Source of the DNA: an uncultured Clostridia bacterium
GTDB taxonomy: Bacteria > Bacillota > Clostridia > Oscillospirales > Ruminococcaceae
Direction of reading: 5' to 3'
Assembly: GCA_947177545.1 (NCBI GenBank)
Contig: CAMWVF010000059.1
Coordinates: 1 to 6,635, forward strand
DNA length: 6,635 bases
Shown: positions 1 to 4,964 of the stretch, piece by piece
Layout: the number at the start of each line of letters is the position of its first letter
How positions within the stretch are numbered: the first letter of the stretch is position 1
Made by a program: the position numbers and the translations under genes
The notes under the pieces: model-generated
Databases searched by the model: none
The model's input: only the letters and a program-made list of their open reading frames with translations
What the model was told of the DNA's origin: nothing

Positions 1-122
1 GTAGTTATCTGTGTTTCAGACGCTGTTGTTTCAGTAATGCTTTCATCGGGACTTTCCTTTACGGAGCAGCCCGTCAGCAAAATTGCTGCCGCCAAAGCAG
101 CGGTCAAAAATAATTTTTTCAT
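1..122 (-). CDS. Lipoprotein, N-terminal part only (runs off the window)
   Basis: Only the first 40 codons are present. The start reads MKKLFLTAALAAAILLTGC, a classic lipoprotein signal peptide: two lysines, a hydrophobic stretch, and the lipobox LTGC with the acylated cysteine at residue 19. It is followed by a Ser/Thr/Glu-rich linker (SVKESPDESITETTASETQ), as is common in surface-tethered Gram-positive lipoproteins. The ATG at 120-122 is preceded by AAAGGAAA about 8 nt upstream. The gene begins 18 nt after the stop of the transglutaminase-like lipoprotein gene on the same strand, so it is very probably the next gene of that operon. The signal peptide resembles its neighbour's, but the functional domain lies outside the window and no function can be assigned. 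The lipoprotein call is firm. Confidence 0.85.
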   Translation of the reverse strand, partial: MKKLFLTAALAAAILLTGCSVKESPDESITETTASETQIT

Positions 123-140
123 AATAAATTTCCTTTCGTT

Positions 141-2507
141 TTATGATTTAAAAAGCACGATAAAGCTTTCTCCCATTCCAAAGGACAAGTCATCCAATTC
201 GTCCTCACGGTTCTTTCGGTAATAGACCTCCGCGGCAGCTTTGACTATCTCGCTTTGCTCCGGGAAATCCTCCGTGTACCGTATGCAGATAAGGTCGCCG
301 CCCTTGTCGATCTCACCGTCAAGAGCAGCCCTGAACTCGCTTACAGAGGACACGCACAATCCGTTGACATGGTAGTACTCGTGCTCTGGATTATCGCTGA
401 AATAATCCTCCGTTTTTTCGTCAAGCTCGTAAAGCTTATTGCAGGTATATCCTGTGAGCTCCGCCGTGTTTATGTCGGAATTGTACAGAAAATAAGGTAT
501 ACCGGAATTTTTTTCGTTGTTTGTAACGTCCGTCTGAAATCTTTCTCCGTCTATGGTTACCGAATTCCAAGCATGGGGCAGGCTGCCGTCAAAGTAGCCC
601 GTAACAACGCCGCACTCCACCCCGCACATACTGCAAAGCAGCTTGTACGCATATGCGTAGGACTGGCACACCCCCGCCTTTTTGACAAGTACGCCATATG
701 TGTTGAAAGCATATTCGTACTCGCTCTCCCCTGTTTTGATGTAGTTGTTTTCCTTTGCGTTTTCAAGGGCGGAATGGTCATACTCCGCCGAGCTTTCAAG
801 GTAGCTGTAAACTGCCCTGCGGCGTTCCTCCTCTGTCATTTCACCGCTTATTACCTCGGAAATAATTTTCTCCGCCTCCTCGGAAATTTCCCTCTGCATG
901 GCGGAAATTTCCTCCCTTTCATAAGCGTACTCCACCTCTAAAGCCATGTCCCCGTAATCGTAGGAAAAGCTGTAGACACCCAGTATATAAGGGTTCTGAT
1001 AATATACCTTATAGAACACGTCCTCCAGCTCGTCATATATTTGCAGCTTCGGAAAAGCCTCCAGCGATATTTTTTTCTCGCCCCCTGCAAGGTTTACCGC
1101 AAGCCATTCCTCCTCGGGGCTGTCCGCAAAAATTTTCACGCCCTCGGCAACGGGCGCAGCTGAAAGTCCGCCGCCGTTTTCATAGTACTGCTCCGTTGCT
1201 TTTTTCTGCCGCTCAAAAACCGTGTCCCCCTCTGAAAATCCCCCAATATCCGCATCGGGAACCGACCGCACGTTGTTCTGCGGGAGCGCAAAGCCCGTCC
1301 GTGAAACGCTGCCCACTGTCTCGGGGTACTCAAAATCAGGGTCGTCAATATCCATGCCAACATAGCCGCTTATTGCAGTACCCTCAACCGAATATTCGTA
1401 TGCGGGAACTTTCCAATCCTCCGCAAAGGTGTCAGACATGATAAAGGTATACATTACATTTCGGCTTGTTACGGAACCGTCAATATTTATTATGTCAAGG
1501 TCGAGAGGCAGCTTGGAAATATCGTCGTACCTGTTGTACATTATATCACTTTCGTCCGTTGGCTTATATGGAATTTGCAGCTCCGCCGTGGAGACGCTTC
1601 TTGCAAACCCGCTCTCCCTGCCGTCCATAACCGCGCTGACGTAATATTCGCCTTTCACGCAGTAATTCTGCCCGATAACATACTCTCTGCCGTTTGTTCT
1701 GTCACGGTGGACGACCACGTTTCCCCCGCCGCCGTCAAAGTCATCGAAATCCGTATCCGTCACTGAGGTCTCATACAGCAGGCTGCAATTTTCAAAGCCG
1801 TTTTCCGCAGCATGGAGCGGGTGATTGTTATCTCCTGTCCATATATCACCGTCCGTTAAGGTGTATATGCGGTACTCCTCCGCACCCTCCACAGGCTCCC
1901 ATTGCAGACTGAATCGTCCATTGCTGTCCACAACGCCTCTGACCTCAGGAGCCGGAACGTCGTGCTTTACCGTAAACGGTATTATAACAGGCTCGCTTAG
2001 CTTTTGGGGACTGTCCGCCTCAGTGTCATACCAAACGGCTATGTAGTAAACCGCGGCGTTCCCCCACGTGGGACGGTCGTTCTCAAAGTATTCCTCCTCG
2101 TCGCATTTGTTTTCCAGCACCGCCCGCATGGGAGCTATCGTTATTATGCAGCCGTCCTCGGCTTCCACGGCGGTTTCATAGGCATATATCTGACTTTCCT
2201 CAAAGCACCTTTTGTCCGTGTGGACGGTCACATAATCTTCGCCTGCGTCGTAGTCCTCCATAAAATCAAAGCCGAATTTGAAATCAAATTCCTCATCGGG
2301 AGCAGCATTATAGATCGGCACAAATCCTTCGCTTTCGTCATCTTCGTACTTTGCCTTTATATCCGACACAGTAATGACGTCCGCAGCGGCATATCCCCCT
2401 TCGGACACCGCCGCTTCTTCCGTGAAATTTACCTTGTCGATACCGTTCCCGCAGCCTCCAAGAAGCAGGGCGGCTGCGGCGATAAGCGGTATTATCCTGT
2501 TTTTCAT
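141..2507 (-). CDS. Large surface lipoprotein with FN3-like region and transglutaminase-like (Cys-His-Asp) domain
   Basis: This 788-residue protein starts with a lipoprotein signal peptide (MKNRIIPLIAAAALLLGGC; lipobox LGGC, lipidated Cys19), so it should be anchored on the outer face of the membrane. Residues about 185-312 resemble a fibronectin type III fold (FSLQWEPVEGAEEYRIY near 199-215, then EYYVSAV), with a long acidic and glycine-rich insertion in between. Residues about 560-690 match the transglutaminase-like core: Cys614 in AGVCQSYAYAYKLL, His645 in LPHAWNSV and Asp660 in FQTDVT form the expected triad. Such domains act as cysteine proteases, amidases or crosslinking enzymes, and the substrate cannot be told here. 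The protein is strikingly acidic. The ATG at 2505-2507 has AAAGGAG 8 nt upstream. It lies downstream of the ECF sigma and anti-sigma genes and 18 nt before another lipoprotein gene. A terminator-like hairpin and a candidate ECF -35 motif lie just upstream, which suggests separate control. The domain call is confident; the biological role is not known. Confidence 0.88.
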   Translation of the reverse strand: MKNRIIPLIAAAALLLGGCGNGIDKVNFTEEAAVSEGGYAAADVITVSDIKAKYEDDESEGFVPIYNAAPDEEFDFKFGFDFMEDYDAGEDYVTVHTDKRCFEESQIYAYETAVEAEDGCIITIAPMRAVLENKCDEEEYFENDRPTWGNAAVYYIAVWYDTEADSPQKLSEPVIIPFTVKHDVPAPEVRGVVDSNGRFSLQWEPVEGAEEYRIYTLTDGDIWTGDNNHPLHAAENGFENCSLLYETSVTDTDFDDFDGGGGNVVVHRDRTNGREYVIGQNYCVKGEYYVSAVMDGRESGFARSVSTAELQIPYKPTDESDIMYNRYDDISKLPLDLDIINIDGSVTSRNVMYTFIMSDTFAEDWKVPAYEYSVEGTAISGYVGMDIDDPDFEYPETVGSVSRTGFALPQNNVRSVPDADIGGFSEGDTVFERQKKATEQYYENGGGLSAAPVAEGVKIFADSPEEEWLAVNLAGGEKKISLEAFPKLQIYDELEDVFYKVYYQNPYILGVYSFSYDYGDMALEVEYAYEREEISAMQREISEEAEKIISEVISGEMTEEERRRAVYSYLESSAEYDHSALENAKENNYIKTGESEYEYAFNTYGVLVKKAGVCQSYAYAYKLLCSMCGVECGVVTGYFDGSLPHAWNSVTIDGERFQTDVTNNEKNSGIPYFLYNSDINTAELTGYTCNKLYELDEKTEDYFSDNPEHEYYHVNGLCVSSVSEFRAALDGEIDKGGDLICIRYTEDFPEQSEIVKAAAEVYYRKNREDELDDLSFGMGESFIVLFKS

Positions 2508-2561
2508 TCAGTACGCTCCTTTCATTCCGCCTACTATTAACACTTTGCAAATCGGCAAAAG

Positions 2562-2567
2562 GTTTCA
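2562..2567 (-). promoter_or_regulatory. Candidate ECF-type -35 element (TGAAAC) upstream of the lipoprotein gene
   Basis: On the minus strand the sequence reads ATGAAACCTTTT, about 55 nt upstream of the lipoprotein start and directly after the terminator-like hairpin. TGAAAC is the kind of -35 recognised by several Firmicutes ECF sigma factors (for example Bacillus SigW-type promoters). At 16-18 nt spacing no clear CGTA or CGTC -10 is seen; the bases there read AAGTGTTA. The call therefore rests on the -35 and on context (the ECF gene two genes upstream), and is weak. Confidence 0.3.
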
Positions 2568-2575
2568 TAATTTTC

Positions 2576-2614
2576 AAAAAAATTTTCCCGCAGCAAAAAT
2601 ATGCCGCGGAAAAA
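2576..2614 (-). terminator. Intrinsic terminator-like hairpin between anti-sigma and lipoprotein genes
   Basis: Read on the minus strand, TTTTCCGCGGC pairs with GCTGCGGGAAAA (one bulged G and one G-U pair) around an ATATTTTT loop, and is followed at once by seven T residues (A tract at 2576-2582 on the plus strand). The hairpin starts only a few bases past the anti-sigma stop codon. The form is that of a rho-independent terminator, or of a leaky attenuator if the downstream lipoprotein genes share the sigma transcript. No T tract follows on the plus strand, so it should act on the minus-strand operon. Confidence 0.65.
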
Positions 2615-2619
2615 CCTTG

Positions 2620-3201
2620 TTACTCATATTTGCAAATAATTTCCGCATTGCCCAGCTGCACCTGTCCGCTGTCGGAAATTCGGAATTTTATTATTTTTCC
2701 GTCCCCGAAAACAGCCATGCAGAAGCTTATTTCTCCCGATAATTCCTTATCCTCGCATGGTACAGCCAACGAAAGCTTTCGGCACAGTTCTTCCTCCGCA
2801 GTACCGCTTAAAATGTCAGCCTCCCCAAGCTGTTCGGTACTGCCGCAGTAAAGGGACGTGATGTCTCCGCTGCCTATAAGCTCCCTGAATTTATCCCATA
2901 TTTCCTCGTCCGTTTCCGCGCCTGCGTACCATTTTTCCTGTGTGAACAAGCCCTCCGCCGACACCGTTGAGACCGTACCGACCTGCTCTTGAATAATGCC
3001 CGACTGTTCCTCAGCAGGCATAAATATTAAAAAGTTAAGTCCCAAAACAAATAATATAACCGCAGCAGCGGCAGCATAAAAGCCGATACGGATTTTACGC
3101 CCATCGGAGGCGGCGTTCATTTCCGCTGAAAGCCGCTTTCTGAACATTTCGTCCGTTTTAATATCTTCGTAATCCTTTTTATAGCTTTCCTTAAAATTCA
3201 A
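2620..3201 (-). CDS. Probable membrane anti-sigma factor, partner of the adjacent ECF sigma factor
   Basis: A 193-residue protein with a charged N-terminal cytoplasmic segment (about 1-37, including MFRKRLSAEM), one membrane span at about 38-61 (IRIGFYAAAAAVILFVLGLN onward), and an extracytoplasmic C-terminal domain of about 130 residues. This is the usual layout of single-pass anti-sigma factors. No HxxxCxxC zinc motif is present, so it is not the ZAS type. The outer domain holds five cysteines (119, 140, 149, 161, 190). The start is a TTG at 3199-3201 inside the end of the sigma gene, giving an 11-nt overlap that suggests translational coupling. A run of six G residues 8 nt upstream can serve as the ribosome binding site. 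Anti-sigma function is inferred from position and topology, since the sequence itself is not a recognised family to me. It could instead be a co-transcribed membrane sensor. Confidence 0.72.
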   Translation of the reverse strand: MNFKESYKKDYEDIKTDEMFRKRLSAEMNAASDGRKIRIGFYAAAAAVILFVLGLNFLIFMPAEEQSGIIQEQVGTVSTVSAEGLFTQEKWYAGAETDEEIWDKFRELIGSGDITSLYCGSTEQLGEADILSGTAEEELCRKLSLAVPCEDKELSGEISFCMAVFGDGKIIKFRISDSGQVQLGNAEIICKYE

Positions 3202-3685
3202 AATTCTCGCCCCCCAGCATTTCTCTGAGCATTTCCCTCGCGCGGAAAAGTCTTGATTTTACAGCGGTTTCGCCGATACCGAGAATACGTCCTATTTCCT
3301 TTACGGAAAATTCCTCATAATAAAAAAGGTGTACTGTCACTCTGTATTTTTCCGGAAGTTCCCTCACCGCATAGTAGACCCCGCTTTTTTCGGGCAGCTC
3401 TACAGTCTCTGCCTCCGCCTCGGAAATATCCGCCCTGTGCCTGTTCCATGCGGACTTCGCAAGGGAATTCCCCGCATTGACCGTCACCCTTATCAGCCAC
3501 GCCTTGCGGTGCTCCTCGTCGTTAAATTTTTTTTCCGACCGTATGTATTTCAGGAATACATCCTGCGTAATATCCTGCGCGTCGTGGACATTCTGCGACC
3601 GCGCATACGCCAGCCTGTACACCATATCGGAATACATATCCACAAGCTTTTCCGCTGATATGTCCTTAGCTTTTTTCTTCAACAC
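3191..3685 (-). CDS. ECF-type RNA polymerase sigma factor (sigma-70 family)
   Basis: A 164-residue protein with only the two domains that define ECF sigma factors. Region 2 spans about 13-82: DMVYRLAYARS, then DAQDITQDVFLKYI, which binds core polymerase, then HRKAWLIRVTVNAGNSLAKS, the -10 recognition part. Region 4 spans about 103-157: LPEKYRVTVHLFYYEEFSVK, then the helix-turn-helix IGRILGIGETAVKSRLFRAR, which reads the -35. It would direct polymerase to stress or envelope promoters when released by its anti-sigma factor, encoded by the overlapping next gene. The listed start is GTG at 3683-3685, but the GGGAGG at 3690-3695 lies only 4 nt from it. The next codon, TTG at 3680-3682, has a better 7-nt spacing, so the real start may be one codon later. 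No convincing ECF-type autoregulatory promoter is seen upstream. A fold-back element and a 9-bp inverted repeat occupy that space, so transcription may come from readthrough or from within the element. Confidence 0.93.
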   Translation of the reverse strand: MLKKKAKDISAEKLVDMYSDMVYRLAYARSQNVHDAQDITQDVFLKYIRSEKKFNDEEHRKAWLIRVTVNAGNSLAKSAWNRHRADISEAEAETVELPEKSGVYYAVRELPEKYRVTVHLFYYEEFSVKEIGRILGIGETAVKSRLFRAREMLREMLGGENFEF

Positions 3686-3689
3686 CGTT

Positions 3690-3695
3690 CCTCCC
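3690..3695 (-). promoter_or_regulatory. Ribosome binding site that leaves the sigma factor start ambiguous
   Basis: GGGAGG on the minus strand. It is 4 nt from the GTG codon at 3683-3685 and 7 nt from the TTG codon at 3680-3682. Spacing favours TTG, while most gene callers would report GTG. Confidence 0.7.
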
Positions 3696-3712
3696 GCTGT
3701 ACCGAACTTTCT

Positions 3713-3741
3713 TAAGGCAATCTTTGTGCGGTATTGCCTTA
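3713..3741. repeat. 9-bp perfect inverted repeat upstream of the sigma factor gene
   Basis: TAAGGCAAT (3713-3721) and ATTGCCTTA (3733-3741) are perfect inverted copies around an 11-nt loop. If the fold-back element and one TTA copy are removed, the arms grow to 10 bp (TTAAGGCAAT / ATTGCCTTAA) and lie directly between the pyrophosphatase stop and the sigma gene. No T tract follows on either strand, so it does not look like an intrinsic terminator. An operator or an mRNA structure is possible. Confidence 0.6.
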
Positions 3742-3918
3742 GAACCTGTCTTTACAAGATATAGCGCACGTCTTTTCGGCAAATTTTGTCGTTGACTGCG
3801 TTAAAAATCCTTGCCATACGCGAGTATGCCTGCAAACAAATATGCCTGCGGATTTTTGCCTTGTCACCAACAAAATTATGCTTGAAAATCCGCACACTAA
3901 TCTTGTGAAGACAGGTTC
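3742..3918. mobile_element. 177-bp MITE-like fold-back element with terminal inverted repeats and TTA target duplication
   Basis: The ends GAACCTGTCTTTACAAGAT and ATCTTGTGAAGACAGGTTC are inverted copies with one mismatch. The similarity continues inward, with gaps and mismatches, through the whole of two arms of about 70 bp (3741-3810 and 3850-3919), ending in AAAAATCC / GGATTTTT, so a single strand could fold into one long hairpin. The 39-nt centre holds a small CATAC-GCGA-GTATG hairpin and a tandem TATGCCTGC repeat. Direct TTA trinucleotides flank the element (3739-3741 and 3919-3921), as expected of a target site duplication. It carries no open reading frame, so it would need a transposase in trans. 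A 3-bp TNA target resembles some IS5-superfamily members (established knowledge), but I cannot name the parent element. It lies between the pyrophosphatase and sigma factor genes. Confidence 0.82.
3825..3849. repeat. Direct repeat TATGCCTGC (two copies, 16-bp period) in the centre of the fold-back element
   Basis: TATGCCTGC occurs at 3825-3833 and again at 3841-3849, separated by AAACAAA. The first copy overlaps the 3' arm of the small CATAC-GCGA-GTATG hairpin (3815-3828). This is the only part of the element not paired between its two long arms. Confidence 0.6.
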
Positions 3919-4335
3919 TTAATTCTGCATAATAATTTCCGACTGAAAATACTGCTCCTGAAATTTAACCTGCTCCATTATTTCCTCTTTGCCGAAGGAA
4001 ATATTTTCAGGACAGACCACCCATTTTTCCTCCACATCGTCAAGCCTGTGGATTACGGCAATAATTTTGCCCGTAAATTTTTCAACAGCTTCGTTTACTC
4101 CAAGAATATAAGCGTCCTGCTCCTCTCCGTCGGGAGCGATAATTCCCTCAATATAGCCGTAGTTTACGGGATAGTACATATCCTTATGCTCCGGGTGGAA
4201 GCTGCCGAGAGGGCGGTCAACTGTCACTGTAACTATTTTCCCTAATTCATACGCCGTCTGCAAGTGGAACGTTTCTCCAATGCGGGGCTTGCCGTCCGGT
4301 CGTCCTCCGCCCTGCATCGCAAGAAATTTTTTCAT
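3919..4335 (-). CDS. Inorganic pyrophosphatase-like protein (family I, short and divergent)
   Basis: A 138-residue protein matching the core of family I (soluble, Mg-dependent) inorganic pyrophosphatases, which hydrolyse PPi to phosphate in the cytoplasm. Residues 52-61 read DMYYPVNYGY, the family's YPxNYGYI motif. Residues 68-75 read PDGEEQDA at the place of the metal-binding DGDPxD signature, so the second Asp is Glu71. HRLDDVEEKW (96-105) supplies the later acidic pair and lysine (Asp99, Glu103, Lys104). The protein is shorter than typical bacterial enzymes of about 170-180 residues and appears to lack the C-terminal Tyr-Lys segment. The first 33 residues look like an extension before the usual TVDRPLGSFHPEHKD start of this subfamily, yet AGGAGG 8 nt upstream of the ATG supports this start. 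A perfect sigma-A promoter precedes it. The stop codon coincides with the TTA target site of the fold-back element. Catalytic activity is uncertain. Confidence 0.8.
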   Translation of the reverse strand: MKKFLAMQGGGRPDGKPRIGETFHLQTAYELGKIVTVTVDRPLGSFHPEHKDMYYPVNYGYIEGIIAPDGEEQDAYILGVNEAVEKFTGKIIAVIHRLDDVEEKWVVCPENISFGKEEIMEQVKFQEQYFQSEIIMQN

Positions 4336-4371
4336 TTACGCAGCCTCCTGACATAAATACATTTTAAAGAT

Positions 4372-4400
4372 ATTATATATCATATGCAAAAAAATGTCAA
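4372..4400 (-). promoter_or_regulatory. Consensus sigma-A promoter for the pyrophosphatase-like gene
   Basis: On the minus strand TTGACA (4395-4400) is followed by a 17-nt spacer and TATAAT (4372-4377). All 12 consensus bases and the ideal spacing are present. Transcription should start near 4365, giving a leader of about 30 nt that holds AGGAGG. An A/T-rich stretch upstream of the -35 (4401-4430) could act as an UP-like element. Strong, mostly constitutive expression is the expected result. Confidence 0.85.
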
Positions 4401-4408
4401 TCAAAAGA

Positions 4409-4429
4409 ATATTTTTTAACAAAAAATAT
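4409..4429. repeat. A/T-only inverted repeat between the divergent promoters
   Basis: ATATTTTTT (4409-4417) and AAAAAATAT (4421-4429) are perfect inverted copies around AAC. It lies just upstream of the pyrophosphatase -35 and just before the LytTR-type direct repeats. Being pure A/T, it may be simple bent or UP-like DNA rather than a protein site. Confidence 0.4.
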
Positions 4430-4430
4430 A

Positions 4431-4460
4431 ACGGCAATTTATGTACAAAATACGGCAGGT
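4431..4460 (+). promoter_or_regulatory. Candidate LytTR binding box: two 9-bp direct repeats 21 bp apart
   Basis: ACGGCAATT (4431-4439) and ACGGCAGGT (4452-4460) share ACGGCA and are 21 bp apart start to start, that is two helical turns with a 12-nt gap. LytTR regulators such as AgrA and HdrR bind paired direct repeats of about 9 bp with a 12-13 nt gap placed just upstream of a promoter (established knowledge). The pair ends 14 nt before a TTGAAA -35-like hexamer for the LytTR operon. Assignment to the local regulator is inference from geometry and position. Confidence 0.55.
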
Positions 4461-4474
4461 CACGTACTGTGCCA

Positions 4475-4503
4475 TTGAAAAAAATCATGGGATATGATAA
4501 TAT
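4475..4503 (+). promoter_or_regulatory. Candidate sigma-A promoter of the LytTR-DUF3021-ABC operon
   Basis: TTGAAA (4475-4480), a 17-nt spacer, then TAATAT (4498-4503). An alternative -10 is TATGAT (4493-4498), which would lack a matching -35, as often seen at activator-dependent promoters. Transcription would start just before the GGGAGG ribosome binding site, giving a very short leader. The direct repeats lie immediately upstream and the 16-bp palindrome covers the -10. Confidence 0.5.
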
Positions 4504-4510
4504 ATTATCA
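4495..4510. repeat. Perfect 16-bp palindrome over the -10 region and next to the ribosome binding site
   Basis: TGATAATATATTATCA is its own reverse complement over all 16 bases. It overlaps the candidate -10 of the LytTR operon and ends where GGGAGG begins. It could be an operator for a dimeric repressor or an mRNA hairpin close to the translation start, but its A/T richness makes chance more likely than for a mixed sequence. Confidence 0.5.
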
Positions 4511-4516
4511 GGGAGG
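4511..4516 (+). promoter_or_regulatory. Ribosome binding site that sets the LytTR gene start at GTG 4524
   Basis: GGGAGG lies 7 nt before the GTG at 4524-4526. An in-frame ATG at 4494 lies upstream of this site and would place it inside the gene. It also falls in the candidate -10, so the GTG is the better start. Confidence 0.8.
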
Positions 4517-4523
4517 CGATAGC

Positions 4524-4964
4524 GTGAAAATATCAATTAACATAGACCCAGAACTTGCCGATACGGAAATCATCATAAACTGCGGCAGTCTTACCGCCGA
4601 AACCGAAAACATTATCGCCGCTCTTCGTATGGCGGACAATCAGTTGACGGTACTGAAAAACGGCGAGACTCATATACTCGATATTTCAAAAATCGCATAC
4701 ATCGAAGCGGTGGACAGACGGACGTTTGTTTACACCGAAAACAACTGCTACGAATCAAAGCTGAAGCTGTACGAAATGGACGAAAAGCTTTGCAGCGGCA
4801 GTTTTTTGCGCATAAGCAAGTCCTGCATCGTGCGGCTGAAATATATACGCTCTATCAAAGCCGAGCTTGACCGCAGGCTGCGGATTACTCTTGAAAACGG
4901 CGAGCAGCTTATTGCGTCCCGCAGGTACGCCGATGAACTGAAAAAAAGATTGGGGGTCAGTTAA
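4524..4964 (+). CDS. LytTR-family DNA-binding transcriptional regulator (stand-alone, no receiver domain)
   Basis: A 146-residue protein from the GTG start. Residues 1-37 (starting MKISINIDPELADTEIIINC) form a short N-terminal segment typical of LytTR proteins paired with DUF3021. Residues about 41-145 are the LytTR DNA-binding domain: ILDISKIAYIEAVDRRTFVY, then FLRISKSCIVRLKYI, then the end motif ENGEQLIASRRYADELKKRL. There is no phosphoacceptor receiver domain, so control is not by a histidine kinase. In known LytTR regulatory systems (such as HdrRM and BrsRM of Streptococcus mutans) a membrane protein encoded next door inhibits the regulator. Here the DUF3021 gene begins on the base right after this stop codon. 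The upstream direct repeats at 4431-4460 fit autoregulation. The likely targets are its own operon, including the ABC exporter genes. Confidence 0.92.
   Translation: MKISINIDPELADTEIIINCGSLTAETENIIAALRMADNQLTVLKNGETHILDISKIAYIEAVDRRTFVYTENNCYESKLKLYEMDEKLCSGSFLRISKSCIVRLKYIRSIKAELDRRLRITLENGEQLIASRRYADELKKRLGVS

Noticed and set aside
255..941. A 228-codon open frame on the plus strand
   Set aside because: It lies wholly antisense to the transglutaminase-like lipoprotein gene, including its catalytic core, has no good ribosome binding site, and its protein shows no recognisable domain.
2004..2540. A 178-codon open frame on the plus strand
   Set aside because: It is antisense to the N-terminal half of the lipoprotein gene, whose signal peptide and ribosome binding site are clear on the other strand.
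3712..3741. Intrinsic terminator for the pyrophosphatase gene
   Set aside because: The inverted repeat is perfect but neither side is followed by a T tract.
3815..3849. CRISPR-like repeat unit in the fold-back element
   Set aside because: Only two 9-bp copies with a 7-bp gap are present, far too short for repeats and spacers.
4494..4523. Upstream ATG start for the LytTR gene
   Set aside because: The GGGAGG ribosome binding site at 4511-4516 would fall inside the gene, and the ATG lies in the candidate -10; the GTG at 4524 is well placed.
4336..4536. A 66-codon minus-strand open frame covering the divergent control region
   Set aside because: It overlaps two promoters and the start of the LytTR gene, lacks a ribosome binding site, and its hydrophobic look comes from A/T-rich DNA.
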